Part shown: positions 27,765 through 37,325 of the stretch, in pieces
Layout: each line of letters opens with the position of its first letter
Position numbering within the stretch: position 1 is the stretch's first letter
Assembly (NCBI RefSeq): GCF_002741945.1
Contig: NZ_MDVN01000024.1
Span: 124,001 to 188,000, forward strand
Direction: 5' to 3'
Origin: Gaetbulibacter sp. 4G1
GTDB lineage: Bacteria; Bacteroidota; Bacteroidia; Flavobacteriales; Flavobacteriaceae
DNA length: 64,000 bases
Made by a program: the position numbers and the translations under genes
Notes under the pieces: model-generated
The model's input: the letters and a program-made list of their open reading frames with translations, nothing else
Told to the model about the DNA's origin: nothing
Databases searched by the model: none

Positions 27765-28607
27765 TTATTTTTTTTCGCAGCAAAAACAATTATTAGCTTT
27801 GTAATAACCTCGTTTGTGCAATGATTGTATTATTCTTTCTTTAAGCTTTAAACTGTAAACCTCAAACTTTGTATAGCCAAAATTACTTATACTAATAGAT
27901 GGTGTCAAGGCCTGTACATAATGCCACCAGTTTTGAGGAACAAATAAAACATCGCCAGGTTGAAGAATAACACTATGGAACTCAACTTCTTTGATTTTGG
28001 GATGTTCCTCATAGCTAAATTTATTTATATCAACTTCGCTTGCAACAGCTCCATATATATGCTTTTTACTTGGATACATGTATTTATTATACTTAGTAGA
28101 GGCTATGATAAACATTTTTTCACCTTTAATTTGTGCATACAAATTGTTGGCAGTATCTGCATGAAAACCAGAAATAGTATTGGCAGGACCTATCCAAGCC
28201 GAAACATCATTGGTTTTTGTGTGTTTTTCAAACAGAGAAAAATCAACATCTTTTTTTAAATGTGGATAATATTTAAAAACATCTAGAGTTGTTAAATAAT
28301 CTTTTACTGGGGTATTATTCTTTTCTGTGTCCTTTAGTCGTTGAATATATGCTTTGAATGAGTCGCTTTTGTATCTATTATCGTCTTGGATAAAGTTGTC
28401 AGATAATAAGAGAATATCTTTGTCATCTTTGAGTTTTAAGAAAAAATCTAAACCCCATTTTTTAGTTGCTCCCCAATCTTTAGCATGACCTTTAATTATA
28501 ACTGGTCTTTTTTTATTGAAGTAGTTTTTTTTAAACGTTGTAGAGTCAATAGAGGTTACTTCTTCAATTGGCTGGCTTTGTTTTACAATTTCTGATACGA
28601 TATTCAT
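27765..28607 (-). CDS. JmjC/cupin-8 type 2-oxoglutarate oxygenase with Cys-rich C-terminus
   Basis: A 280-residue protein. Iron ligands fit GFHADTANNLY (His-x-Asp, about residues 149-151) and NWWHYVQAL (second His, about 229). The N-terminal RPVIIKGHAKDW block matches the FIH-like cupin-8 family. It would hydroxylate a protein or small molecule using iron and 2-oxoglutarate. It ends with CFCCEKK, a cysteine-rich tail unusual in the family and possibly a metal or maturation site. It is transcribed alone and divergently from the MBOAT gene at 28905. Confidence 0.85.
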   Translation of the reverse strand: MNIVSEIVKQSQPIEEVTSIDSTTFKKNYFNKKRPVIIKGHAKDWGATKKWGLDFFLKLKDDKDILLLSDNFIQDDNRYKSDSFKAYIQRLKDTEKNNTPVKDYLTTLDVFKYYPHLKKDVDFSLFEKHTKTNDVSAWIGPANTISGFHADTANNLYAQIKGEKMFIIASTKYNKYMYPSKKHIYGAVASEVDINKFSYEEHPKIKEVEFHSVILQPGDVLFVPQNWWHYVQALTPSISISNFGYTKFEVYSLKLKERIIQSLHKRGYYKANNCFCCEKK

Positions 28608-28904
28608 TTGATATTAATTTTATTTTAGCTGATAAGCTATCAATCAATAATATAACCATTTGATGCACCAAAATATCAATTTTAAATGCGATATGATTTA
28701 TTATTAGATTAATAGCCAATTATTTCGACATAGTCTCTCATGGTTATAAATTATATTAGAATTATTTAAAAACATTTGATTAGCATTATCTCAATACCGA
28801 TTGTATAATAATTTTGTAATTCAAAGAATAATTTTGATTTAGTTAAAGCATTGTAAGACATTTAAGTATATTTCGACTGTTCATACATTTTTAATTTATA
28901 ATGC
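28608..28904. other. AT-rich divergent intergenic region
   Basis: A 297-base gap between the cupin gene and the first MBOAT gene. It holds both promoters, but I see no clean consensus element, no repeat and no small gene. Confidence 0.5.
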
Positions 28905-30356
28905 ATGGTATTTAATTCTTTAGACTTTTTTATATTTTTAGTTATAGTTTTCTCACTATACTGGTTAGTTTTAAAAAAAAATCTAAAGGCACAAAATTTT
29001 CTACTACTTTTTGCTAGTTATCTATTTTATGGTTGGTGGGATTGGAGATTTCTTTCACTTATATTACTTAGTACCATAGTTGATTACATAGTTGGAATTA
29101 ACATAGATTCAAGTGAAAAAAAAACTATAAGAAAATCGTGGCTATGGGTAAGTGTTCTTTTTAATGTTGGCCTTTTAGGTTTTTTTAAGTATTACAATTT
29201 TTTTGTTGATTCTTGGGTAGATATGTTTTCAATGTTTGGTTATAATATGAAAAGCACTTGGACATTACGCGTGATCTTACCAGTAGGAATATCGTTTTAC
29301 ACCTTTCAAACCATGTCCTATTCGTTCGATATTTATTATAGAAAACTAAAGCCCACTCGAGATTTTCTATCGTTTGCTGCATTTGTTAGTTTTTTTCCAC
29401 AATTAGTAGCAGGGCCAATTGAGCGCGCATCTAATTTATTAGTACAAATTACGAGTAAAAGAAAGTTTAGTTATGATCGAACTGTAAGTGGTTTAAAGTT
29501 AATACTATGGGGGCTTTTTAAAAAGGTAGTTATTGCTGATTCTTTAGGGCCAATAGTTGATGATATTTTTGCAAACTATGCAAACTACCCTGCATCTACA
29601 CTTATTCTAGGAGTGACTTTATTTAGTTTTCAAGTCTATGGCGATTTTAGTGGATATTCTGATATTGCTATAGGTACTGCAAAATTATTTGGTATAGAAT
29701 TAATGTCTAACTTTAAATTTCCAAATTTCTCAAGAAACGTTGCAGAATATTGGCAGCGATGGCATGTATCGCTTTCAACATGGTTCAGACATTATGTGTA
29801 TATACCGTTAGGCGGGTCGCGTGTTAGTAAGCTTAAATCTGTAAGAAATATTATTATCATTTTTTTAGTTAGTGGTTTCTGGCATGGAGCAAATTGGACA
29901 TTTATTTTTTGGGGAGCATTTCACGCACTTGCATTTATTCCTGTATTTTTATTGGGAAGAAATACTATTTATAAAAATAGTGTAGTAGGTGAGTACACTA
30001 TTTTTCCATCATTAAAAGAAATTGGTCAAGTAGTTTTAACTTTTGGAATAGTAACATTTTCTAGAATCTTTTTTAGATCGGAATCTATTTCTGATGCCTT
30101 TGCATTTATAAAAGTAATAATATCGAACTTTACTTACGAAGTTTACCATCACCCAAATGGTTACAGAATGATTGACTACTATGTTCTTATAATACTATTT
30201 GTTTTATATGAATATAGAATTAGAAAAGACGAACGCTCTCCTTTTAAATTCAAATCAAAAGTTGTGAGATTCATTATGTATGTCATTATAATTCTTTTTA
30301 TGCTATTGTTTTATGATGACAGTATTGATAGATCGTTTATTTATTTTCAATTTTAA
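28905..30356 (+). CDS. MBOAT acyltransferase with C-terminal acyl-shuttle motif (AlgI/DltB-like)
   Basis: A 483-residue multi-spanning membrane protein starting MVFNSLDFFIFLVIVFSLYW. The catalytic histidine of MBOAT enzymes is His327 in SGFWHGANWTF, with the family block FFPQLVAGPIERA near residue 165. It transfers an acyl group from a cytoplasmic thioester across the membrane. Its last six residues are FIYFQF, which resemble the extracytoplasmic hexapeptide (FIYxxF) whose tyrosine carries the acyl group in Dlt-type pathways; here the hexapeptide is fused to the MBOAT. An SGNH protein follows after 11 bases and is its expected partner. The pair is on the opposite strand to the other two MBOAT/SGNH pairs. 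Confidence 0.93.
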   Translation: MVFNSLDFFIFLVIVFSLYWLVLKKNLKAQNFLLLFASYLFYGWWDWRFLSLILLSTIVDYIVGINIDSSEKKTIRKSWLWVSVLFNVGLLGFFKYYNFFVDSWVDMFSMFGYNMKSTWTLRVILPVGISFYTFQTMSYSFDIYYRKLKPTRDFLSFAAFVSFFPQLVAGPIERASNLLVQITSKRKFSYDRTVSGLKLILWGLFKKVVIADSLGPIVDDIFANYANYPASTLILGVTLFSFQVYGDFSGYSDIAIGTAKLFGIELMSNFKFPNFSRNVAEYWQRWHVSLSTWFRHYVYIPLGGSRVSKLKSVRNIIIIFLVSGFWHGANWTFIFWGAFHALAFIPVFLLGRNTIYKNSVVGEYTIFPSLKEIGQVVLTFGIVTFSRIFFRSESISDAFAFIKVIISNFTYEVYHHPNGYRMIDYYVLIILFVLYEYRIRKDERSPFKFKSKVVRFIMYVIIILFMLLFYDDSIDRSFIYFQF

Positions 30357-30367
30357 GTAAAAATAAA

Positions 30368-31318
30368 ATGAAAAAATTAATATTAAAAACCATTCTATAC
30401 ATCTTTTTAATACTGTTAGTGTTAGAAGTTGTAATACGTGTTTTTCATTTAACTAAAGACTACCCTTCACGTTATGTCGATGAATTTAATGTAGAAAAAT
30501 GGGTACCTAATCAGGGAGGGAAATCAGTAACAGGAATAAGGAGACAAAACTTTTCTGAATATAAAATTAATAACTCAGGATATAATTCCTACAGGGAGTT
30601 TACACCATCTTATAGTAAAGTAGAGCTAGCTTTAGTAGGTGACTCTTTTATTGAAGGGTTTCATCAGCATTATTATAATTCTATTGGAAAAAAAATTGAG
30701 AATAGATTAAACAATGTAGAAGTTTATGAATTTGGATATGCTGGCTATGATTTTGCAGATCAATTGCACTTAATTCATGCCTATAAAGATGTGTTTGATA
30801 AAATAGACTATGTAATTTTAGGATTAAAATTTGAAAATGATTTAACAAGAGGTGAGTATAATGTAGTTCAAGATAGGATGCATTTGGAAACACCTTTGTA
30901 CAATGGCATTCGTAAAGTAAAACTAATAGTGTATGCTCAGAATAATGGGCTTTTTGACCCTGTGTTTGATCTTATTGGTAAATTGGCCTCTCTTTTTAAA
31001 AAACAATCAAAGAAAACCGCTAAAGAAAAAACTGAGAAGGATATTAAAAAAGTACATTTGGAATATATAGAAAATTTTAAATCTTTAATAGAAAAATATG
31101 ACTATGATAAAAAGCGATTCACCCTTCTTTTAGACTCAAATATTACCCCCCAAATATTTTTGGAGTATTTATATAAGAATAATTATAGATATATAGATTT
31201 TTATGAAGCTTTAAATAAAACTAAAGCACCAACTACTTTAATTTATGATAGGCATTGGAATAATCATGGTAGAAGCTTAATTGCTAGCTATATAGCTAAA
31301 GAATTAGAAACGCTATAG
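30368..31318 (+). CDS. SGNH-type acyltransferase/esterase, partner of MBOAT 28905
   Basis: A 316-residue protein with an N-terminal membrane anchor (about residues 5-25) and an SGNH hydrolase fold outside the membrane. The nucleophile is Ser93 in LVGDSFIEGF and the Asp/His pair is DRHWNNHG near residues 294-301. Such proteins (AlgJ/DltD-like) take the acyl group from the MBOAT tail and put it on a glycan, or remove it. The end overlaps the convergent FemAB-like gene by 6 bases. Confidence 0.85.
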   Translation: MKKLILKTILYIFLILLVLEVVIRVFHLTKDYPSRYVDEFNVEKWVPNQGGKSVTGIRRQNFSEYKINNSGYNSYREFTPSYSKVELALVGDSFIEGFHQHYYNSIGKKIENRLNNVEVYEFGYAGYDFADQLHLIHAYKDVFDKIDYVILGLKFENDLTRGEYNVVQDRMHLETPLYNGIRKVKLIVYAQNNGLFDPVFDLIGKLASLFKKQSKKTAKEKTEKDIKKVHLEYIENFKSLIEKYDYDKKRFTLLLDSNITPQIFLEYLYKNNYRYIDFYEALNKTKAPTTLIYDRHWNNHGRSLIASYIAKELETL

Positions 31319-32359
31319 GCCATTACATCTGTACAATGGGAAATAGCTTAGATCACAATCTGAAGTTGCATATTGTTCAACTAAGCTATCATAAACATCA
31401 TTATTTACTATGTGCTTCCATATTTTAAATGGTTTATAATCTTTTGAGAATGATGATTTAAATTTAAATAGACCATCGTCAGTATTTCCTAAACCTCCTC
31501 CAAGATTAAAATAAGTTTTGTTTTTTAATGTGGAGTTAATTCTCATTTCGTCTATCAGCAATCGAATAGGGGATAAGTATAAGTATTCAGCTTTTGTACC
31601 AGACAAATGATATTGTACAATGTCATTGGTTTTTACCATTAATGCAGCGGATATAATTTCCCCAGTTTCTTTAAGAATAGCTAGTACTATATCTGTTTTA
31701 TAATCTTCTCCATTAATGAACTTCAAAAAATATTCTTTAGAAAAATAATAATTTTCCTTAGCATTTACACGATTCATGTTTTCATAATATAAGTGAACAA
31801 AATCATCTATACTTGAAACTGAATTACTTATTATTATATCACATAATTTTCGACATTTGTTTATATACCGTTTTGTGGTTCTGGAGTAAAGCTCACGTTG
31901 CTTTTTTAAATCAATAGTGAGGTCTATATTAACAACTTTCCACAATCTTTTTATTTCACCAATATGATTGAGCACAATATCTTGATTTGCTATATATGGA
32001 TTTAATCTTGAAAAAACCGATATTATTTTTTCTTTGATGAAGTAATTATTTAATGCTTCAGAAAAAGCATCATTTTTAAAATTTTTATCTATATTTTTTT
32101 GTAATGGTCCAGAATAGCCATAAACAGATGTTGCATCATAAAAATCTGAATCACTTATCTTTCTTATTATTAAAGGAAAGCAAATTACTTTATTTTCTTC
32201 TTCATATTTTAATAGTATAGCTTTTTCATTCTTAGACTTTGATAAATGATGATAATCATAAGTGTGATAAAAATCATAATGACCAATACCTTCAAGCGTA
32301 TTTTGCCATTCATTTTTTTTATCTATGACTTTAAGATTTGCTATTAATTTATCCCTCAT
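31313..32359 (-). CDS. FemAB-like GNAT-fold transferase
   Basis: A 348-residue protein. It has YGYSGPL near residue 80 and NLGGGLGNTDDGLFKFKSS near 290, the latter like the LGGG motif of FemAB-type enzymes, and ends in FPLYRCNGL. The second half of the 888-residue fusion just upstream carries the same motifs, so the two are paralogues. FemAB-type enzymes transfer amino acids from aminoacyl-tRNA to an amine, and related GNAT members use acyl-CoA; which applies here is unknown. It is the last gene of the minus-strand glycan cluster and overlaps its convergent neighbour by 6 bases. Confidence 0.75.
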   Translation of the reverse strand: MRDKLIANLKVIDKKNEWQNTLEGIGHYDFYHTYDYHHLSKSKNEKAILLKYEEENKVICFPLIIRKISDSDFYDATSVYGYSGPLQKNIDKNFKNDAFSEALNNYFIKEKIISVFSRLNPYIANQDIVLNHIGEIKRLWKVVNIDLTIDLKKQRELYSRTTKRYINKCRKLCDIIISNSVSSIDDFVHLYYENMNRVNAKENYYFSKEYFLKFINGEDYKTDIVLAILKETGEIISAALMVKTNDIVQYHLSGTKAEYLYLSPIRLLIDEMRINSTLKNKTYFNLGGGLGNTDDGLFKFKSSFSKDYKPFKIWKHIVNNDVYDSLVEQYATSDCDLSYFPLYRCNGL

Positions 32360-32398
32360 TTCTTATAACATATAATTATTCATTATAGATAATATGGT

Positions 32399-35065
32399 TT
32401 ATCTATTATTAAACCTATATAGTGGAAAAAAATGTTTTGTTAATTCTTCTTTATGCATTTTGGCATAATTATCTATATTCTCTCTACATAATCTTTCATA
32501 TACTTCATGATCAATTATTTTTCTTCCAGTATAGAATATAGCATCATCATTTTTTGGAAAAAGGGCTTTCTTACTTTTATATAGACCATCCTTATCTTTC
32601 AACCCTCCTCCCAAAACATAATATTTTAAATTACTTTTAACAGCCCATTTTATAATTTCAACCCTTAAAAAATCATTGGGTCTATAACTGTAATAATTTG
32701 CATCGGTTCCGCCAAGAAAGGCAAATATTGTTTTGTCATTCTTTATTATTAGCTCAGTTGAAATAGGAATATTATCTAAGTAAGCAAATGCAATTGAAAA
32801 CTCATTTAAATTATTTAATATTAAACTTTTAAAATAATTCAATGAAAAGAAATATATAGTTTTGGCATTAAGCCTTTTCATTGTTTCTGTATAGATGTCA
32901 AAGAAAATTTGAATAGTATTTTCATTAATGTCATGAGTGTCAAAAATTTTAACCTCTAAATTATATGAAACAGCTTTGCGGTAATTATTCCGTACTTTAG
33001 GTAAAAATGATAGCCAATGTAAATCAAAATCTGATACTAGCTTTCCTTTTACGTTATTAAGGGTATTTATTAACAATCCGTTATACCCAGAATAGTTTCC
33101 ATTAAGACTAAATCTTATAAATTCTGTAATAACATTATTTTCTTTATACCAATGATCAACCGCTTTCCAAAATTCTTTTAGACATTCTTCAGTAACATCA
33201 CCGTTATATAGAGGTCCGCTATATCCATATGGGGTGATCGCGTCAAAATGCTTAGTTTTTTCACCGTTAACCTCAACCTGCCTTAAAATGATTGGCATTA
33301 ATATCTTACTTGAACCATTAACTTTGAATAAAAAGTATTTTAGGGCATTTGTCTCATTTTCAAAATATTTTAAATGATCGTAGGCATAGTAGATATTATT
33401 GTTCCAGTTTTCTATTAATAATTTCCTATATCTTTTAATATAATCATCACTATTCAAGCTATGAATTTCCAATTGATAGCTTTTTGGAGTGTAATTATCG
33501 TTACGATAAAGATCATCAAACAGAATCTTTGATAATATTTTAGAAAGCCAAATAATTCTTCCACAGTGTTCAACATGCCATACAGCTCTATTACCTATTA
33601 CATTACCAGCCAGCATAGGCCCCATTATATGGAGGTTTTTATGAGCTTCTAAAGATTTATTTACATGAAATCCAATATTTGACTGATTAGGGGTGCAATA
33701 ATTTTTTTTAACTAAATTTTGATAGAGTATTGGTAAATCTTCACTATTTAAATTTTTGCTACCAACACAATTAATAATAACATGAAAAGGCTCTGTATGT
33801 GTTGTTTCGCTTTTTGTACCTGTATCTATGTATTCTAAATTGTAATCGCCATTGCTTGCAAGACTTAAGGTGCTAAAACGACCCGCAATATGCACAAATC
33901 TATTTTGTTTTTCTAAATCAGTTATAACATTAGAGTAATGTAAACCAGCGCAGCGCTGTCTTTTTCCAATTTGATTTCCATATTGGCAAGCAAATATTTC
34001 AAGCTCCTTAGGATTAAGATCTTCTAGTAAAACGCCAAAATATTTAGAGACTATATCAACAGTCGATGCTGCTCCTAAATTAATTTCATCAGCCCTATCA
34101 AGGTCTTTAAAAGTAGCATGAGCAATTGATTTTGCTGTTACATTTTTTTCTTTCTTTAGCTCATTTAAATAGTTTGGAATAAACTTTTTTTGCCTTTCTT
34201 CATCAATTATTGCATCAGGAATAGTTCCTTGTGTAGAGAGAAATGTGAAATTGGTATTTTTGTATTCCTCATTTGAGAAGTCATTAATTTTGTAAATTAA
34301 CTCTAGCGCACTAGCATTAGCTCCAACTATAAGAATATTTGTGGCTTTTTTGGTATTCCTACTTTTTATAAAATTATTAATTTTGTTTAAAACAATCCCT
34401 AATTCTGGCTTATAGGGATTATTAACAAACATTAGGTTTTTCTCTTGGATTATGTCTTTGTTTTTCCATAAATAGTTTATGGGTAAAGAGCCTACAGATA
34501 AAACTACTTTTTTAGAAACAATCTCATGGTTATTCTGTAGCGATATTTTATATGTGTTTTCATTTTTTTCAATATCGGTTACTTCTCCTGAAATAAAATT
34601 AACATTGATGTACCCTTTTTCAGATAGTTCTTTAATTTTATTATTAACTCTTAAATTAATATAACAACCAAAAAAGCGTCTTGGAATAAAAAGTTCCTTC
34701 CATCTGTTATTTTGAATATCATCTTTATTATCTTGAATCCATTTTTTTGACAAAATGCCTCCTTCTTTTTCAAACTCTTCTATAAGCCATGTTTTGTTTT
34801 TGTTAAGCCATTTAATAAATAAGCTAAGTTCTGGTTCAATTAAAAAGTTTCTTAAAGATGTTATTAGAAGGGTTGAAAATCCAGACCTTGAACCATATGG
34901 GATACCTATGTTAAACTCAGAATATTTTTCGATTATGCTTATAGATATTTTATCATTTATACTGGCTCTAGTATTGATAAGATCTAAAAAATTTATAATA
35001 CTGAAAGAGGTTGAAATTCCAGAACCAATAAATGTAATATCTGATGTTGTATCGTATGTATTCAC
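32399..35065 (-). CDS. Fusion of FAD/NAD(P)-binding oxidoreductase and FemAB-like transferase
   Basis: An 888-residue two-part protein. Residues 1 to about 530 form an FAD/NAD(P)-binding domain: DITFIGSGISTSFSIINFL at the start, a GIPYG block, and a second Rossmann motif in ILIVGANASALELIYKI near residue 245. It resembles the PF13454-type enzymes related to ornithine and lysine N-monooxygenases. From about 540 onward the sequence matches the FemAB-like gene at 31313: YGYSGPL, a VLGGGLKDKDGLYKSKK block near 830 and the FPLYRFN ending. The reading frame runs through with no sign of frameshift. A redox step coupled to acyl or aminoacyl transfer is the simplest inference. I do not recognise a characterised protein with this layout. 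Confidence 0.75.
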   Translation of the reverse strand: MNTYDTTSDITFIGSGISTSFSIINFLDLINTRASINDKISISIIEKYSEFNIGIPYGSRSGFSTLLITSLRNFLIEPELSLFIKWLNKNKTWLIEEFEKEGGILSKKWIQDNKDDIQNNRWKELFIPRRFFGCYINLRVNNKIKELSEKGYINVNFISGEVTDIEKNENTYKISLQNNHEIVSKKVVLSVGSLPINYLWKNKDIIQEKNLMFVNNPYKPELGIVLNKINNFIKSRNTKKATNILIVGANASALELIYKINDFSNEEYKNTNFTFLSTQGTIPDAIIDEERQKKFIPNYLNELKKEKNVTAKSIAHATFKDLDRADEINLGAASTVDIVSKYFGVLLEDLNPKELEIFACQYGNQIGKRQRCAGLHYSNVITDLEKQNRFVHIAGRFSTLSLASNGDYNLEYIDTGTKSETTHTEPFHVIINCVGSKNLNSEDLPILYQNLVKKNYCTPNQSNIGFHVNKSLEAHKNLHIMGPMLAGNVIGNRAVWHVEHCGRIIWLSKILSKILFDDLYRNDNYTPKSYQLEIHSLNSDDYIKRYRKLLIENWNNNIYYAYDHLKYFENETNALKYFLFKVNGSSKILMPIILRQVEVNGEKTKHFDAITPYGYSGPLYNGDVTEECLKEFWKAVDHWYKENNVITEFIRFSLNGNYSGYNGLLINTLNNVKGKLVSDFDLHWLSFLPKVRNNYRKAVSYNLEVKIFDTHDINENTIQIFFDIYTETMKRLNAKTIYFFSLNYFKSLILNNLNEFSIAFAYLDNIPISTELIIKNDKTIFAFLGGTDANYYSYRPNDFLRVEIIKWAVKSNLKYYVLGGGLKDKDGLYKSKKALFPKNDDAIFYTGRKIIDHEVYERLCRENIDNYAKMHKEELTKHFFPLYRFNNR

Positions 35066-35067
35066 TT

Positions 35068-35712
35068 TTAATTTGGTTTTTTTGTTTTAATTATCACGCC
35101 AGGGTTTCCTACAAGTGTTGAATAATCTGGAACATCTTTTAAAACAATTGTTCCAGCTCCAATAGTGCACCATTTGCCAATCTTTACTTTTGGGATAACT
35201 ACAGCCCCTACACCTACATGAGATCCTTCTCCAACTTCTACATGCCCACATAAAGCAGCTTTAGGAGATATATGTGCGAAATCTCCAATTACATTATCAT
35301 GATCAACACTAGCTCCTGTATTTATAATAACATGCTTCCCTATAGTGGAGTTAGGTTGAATAATTGCACCAGCAAATACAACAGTTCCTTCCCCAATTTT
35401 AGAGGTGTCAGATATTATTGCTGAATGATGAACGGCTTTCTCATAATCACATTTTAAGAATTCAGCTATTTCTGCTCTTTCAGAATTTATTCCAACAGCT
35501 ATTATAACAGGATCTCCAGAGTGAGGGAAGTTAGCTAGACTTTTTCTCGCACCGATAGTAACATTTTTAGAAGCATGATGCACGCCTTCAGGTTTATCAT
35601 CAAAGGTTTCAGTTACTAAATAATTGTTTTTTTCCAAAACCTCTTTTATAACTTGAGAATGACCTCCAGCTCCATAAATTCTCACCTTCTTTTTATTAAT
35701 AGGCTCTTTCAT
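35068..35712 (-). CDS. NeuD/PglD-type sugar O- or N-acetyltransferase
   Basis: A 214-residue protein with an N-terminal Rossmann-like half (KVRIYGAGGHSQVIKEVLEK) and a C-terminal left-handed beta-helix made of hexapeptide repeats (IGKHVIINTGASVDHDNVIG and onward). The histidine in SVDHDNVIG is the usual catalytic base. Proteins of this type acetylate amino-sugars using acetyl-CoA. It starts 3 bases from the fusion gene and has a second homologue at 36362. Confidence 0.9.
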   Translation of the reverse strand: MKEPINKKKVRIYGAGGHSQVIKEVLEKNNYLVTETFDDKPEGVHHASKNVTIGARKSLANFPHSGDPVIIAVGINSERAEIAEFLKCDYEKAVHHSAIISDTSKIGEGTVVFAGAIIQPNSTIGKHVIINTGASVDHDNVIGDFAHISPKAALCGHVEVGEGSHVGVGAVVIPKVKIGKWCTIGAGTIVLKDVPDYSTLVGNPGVIIKTKKPN

Positions 35713-35740
35713 TATATATATTCTACTTTTTTATTAATTA

Positions 35741-36349
35741 TTACGGATTATTACCTTTCCATGCCGGCATAGTCATATTTTCGTTGGTGTTAACACCATC
35801 TTTTTTAATAACTTTTAGCATCGTAAGAAATAAAATTTTCACATCTAACCCAAAGCTTAAATTTTTAACATACCATACATCATATTTAAACTTTTGGTCC
35901 CAACTTATTGCATTCCTACCCTTAATTTGTGCCCACCCTGTAATACCTGGTCTTACATTGTGTCTTGTTTTTTGAACATTGTTATATAATGGTAAATACT
36001 CAACTAATAAAGGTCTGGGGCCTATTAAACTCATATCGCCTTTTAAAACGTTAACTAGTTGTAAAATTTCATCTAACGAATATTTTCTAATAAAAGCTCC
36101 TGTTTTAGTGACACGATTTAAACTGTGTTCCTCTTTTTTTAAACTTGGCTTTAAATCTGTCATTGTTTTAAACTTTATAATTTTAAAAAGTTTACCATGC
36201 TTTCCTGGTCTTAATTGTAAAAAAAAAGGTTTACCATTATTGGTGAAAATTAATACTACTATGATTATTGCAATCATTGGTGATAGTATTATTAAACCAA
36301 TTAAAGAAATAAAAAAATCTAATATGTTTTTAAAAAATAATGTATACAT
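35741..36349 (-). CDS. Phosphoglycosyl transferase (PglC-like sugar transferase)
   Basis: A 202-residue protein with one N-terminal membrane segment (about residues 7-32) and the blocks FKIIKFKTM, LPELLQL-like SLDEILQLVNVLKGDMSLIG, PRPLL and RPGITGWAQIKGRN. This is the bacterial sugar transferase family that starts glycan assembly by moving a phospho-sugar to undecaprenyl phosphate. The acid pair equivalent of the DE motif is in SLDEI. A second one is at 40593, so two glycan starts, or two alternative starting sugars, are possible. Confidence 0.93.
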   Translation of the reverse strand: MYTLFFKNILDFFISLIGLIILSPMIAIIIVVLIFTNNGKPFFLQLRPGKHGKLFKIIKFKTMTDLKPSLKKEEHSLNRVTKTGAFIRKYSLDEILQLVNVLKGDMSLIGPRPLLVEYLPLYNNVQKTRHNVRPGITGWAQIKGRNAISWDQKFKYDVWYVKNLSFGLDVKILFLTMLKVIKKDGVNTNENMTMPAWKGNNP

Positions 36350-36361
36350 AAAATCATTTTA

Positions 36362-37030
36362 TTATTTAGCTAAATATGATTCTCCTTTTTGTCTTCCTTT
36401 TATATTCTTAGCTGGTGAGCCAAATGCAATTAAATTATTACCAATATCTTCTAATACTAATGCGCCAGCTCCAATAACAGAATGTTTTCCAATTTTAATA
36501 CTTTGAATAATAGTTGCTCCTATTGATATCGCTGAAAATTCACCAATATTTACATGTCCTCCTGTAGTGGCATTTGGCGCTAAACTGGAGAACTTTTTCA
36601 TTATGCTGTCGTGTCCTAAAGAAGATTTTGTATTTAAAATGCAAAACTCTTCTATTAAAGAATCAGAATTTACAATAGCTCCTGCCATTATTACAACTCC
36701 TTGTTTTATCTTTAAGTTATTATATAAAGTTGAATTTGGGTGTATGGCTGGTAAAAACTTAAACTTAGGAGCTAAAGATTTTATTATATCTCTAAGTTTA
36801 CTTCTGGACCAATTATCACCAATGGCAATTACTCCACCTACTACTCCGTCTTTTATCATTAATTCAGGAATTAAATTTTCCTTTCCTAAAATGGGATAGC
36901 CCATTATTTTTTGATTAGCTTCTTTGTACGAATCTATTAGCCCGATTATTTGATATTCATTACGTTTTTCAATAATATCAATGATGACCTTTGCGTGACC
37001 AGAAGCTCCAATTATTACAATCTTTTTCAC
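36362..37030 (-). CDS. NeuD/PglD-type acetyltransferase (second copy)
   Basis: A 222-residue protein with the N-terminal KKIVIIGASGHAKVIIDII Rossmann half and a hexapeptide-repeat beta-helix. The histidine in SSLGHDSIMKKF takes the catalytic position. It is similar in plan to the protein at 35068. It lies immediately upstream of the first sugar transferase in the operon, as in pgl-type loci. Confidence 0.9.
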   Translation of the reverse strand: MKKIVIIGASGHAKVIIDIIEKRNEYQIIGLIDSYKEANQKIMGYPILGKENLIPELMIKDGVVGGVIAIGDNWSRSKLRDIIKSLAPKFKFLPAIHPNSTLYNNLKIKQGVVIMAGAIVNSDSLIEEFCILNTKSSLGHDSIMKKFSSLAPNATTGGHVNIGEFSAISIGATIIQSIKIGKHSVIGAGALVLEDIGNNLIAFGSPAKNIKGRQKGESYLAK

Positions 37031-37072
37031 TTTTTTTATTTGGGATTTTTGCTTAAATATGAAATGAAGTTA

Positions 37073-37321
37073 CTAATTTATTAATAATTCAGATTCTATA
37101 GTGTTTAATAAGTCTCCAACACTATTCATATTCATTAAATCCATCAACTTAAACTTGATGCTAAAAGTCTTTTCGATTTCAGAAATAATCATCATGTGTG
37201 TTATTGATTCCCAGCCATCAACATCATCAGCTGTTGTTTCGTCTTTTAGTTGAAAGTTATTGTGCTCTAGTATATTTGAAAAAGCAGCTGTAACTTTCTC
37301 TAAAATTTCTTCTCTATTCAT
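37073..37321 (-). CDS. Acyl/aminoacyl carrier protein (DltC-like)
   Basis: An 82-residue carrier protein with the phosphopantetheine site DVDGWESITHM, serine 39. The four-helix carrier fold is suggested by the helices flanking it. It starts 4 bases after the stop of the adenylating enzyme at 37326, so the two are probably a dedicated A-C pair. It is clearly related to the carrier protein at 56703 (both have ILEHNNF and DVDGW). Confidence 0.88.
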   Translation of the reverse strand: MNREEILEKVTAAFSNILEHNNFQLKDETTADDVDGWESITHMMIISEIEKTFSIKFKLMDLMNMNSVGDLLNTIESELLIN

Positions 37322-37325
37322 AAAT

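Noticed and set aside
28905-30356. Alginate acetylation (AlgI/AlgJ) as the specific function
   Set aside because: The MBOAT/SGNH layout is shared by many acylation systems, and no alginate polymerase or GDP-mannose genes are in the window.
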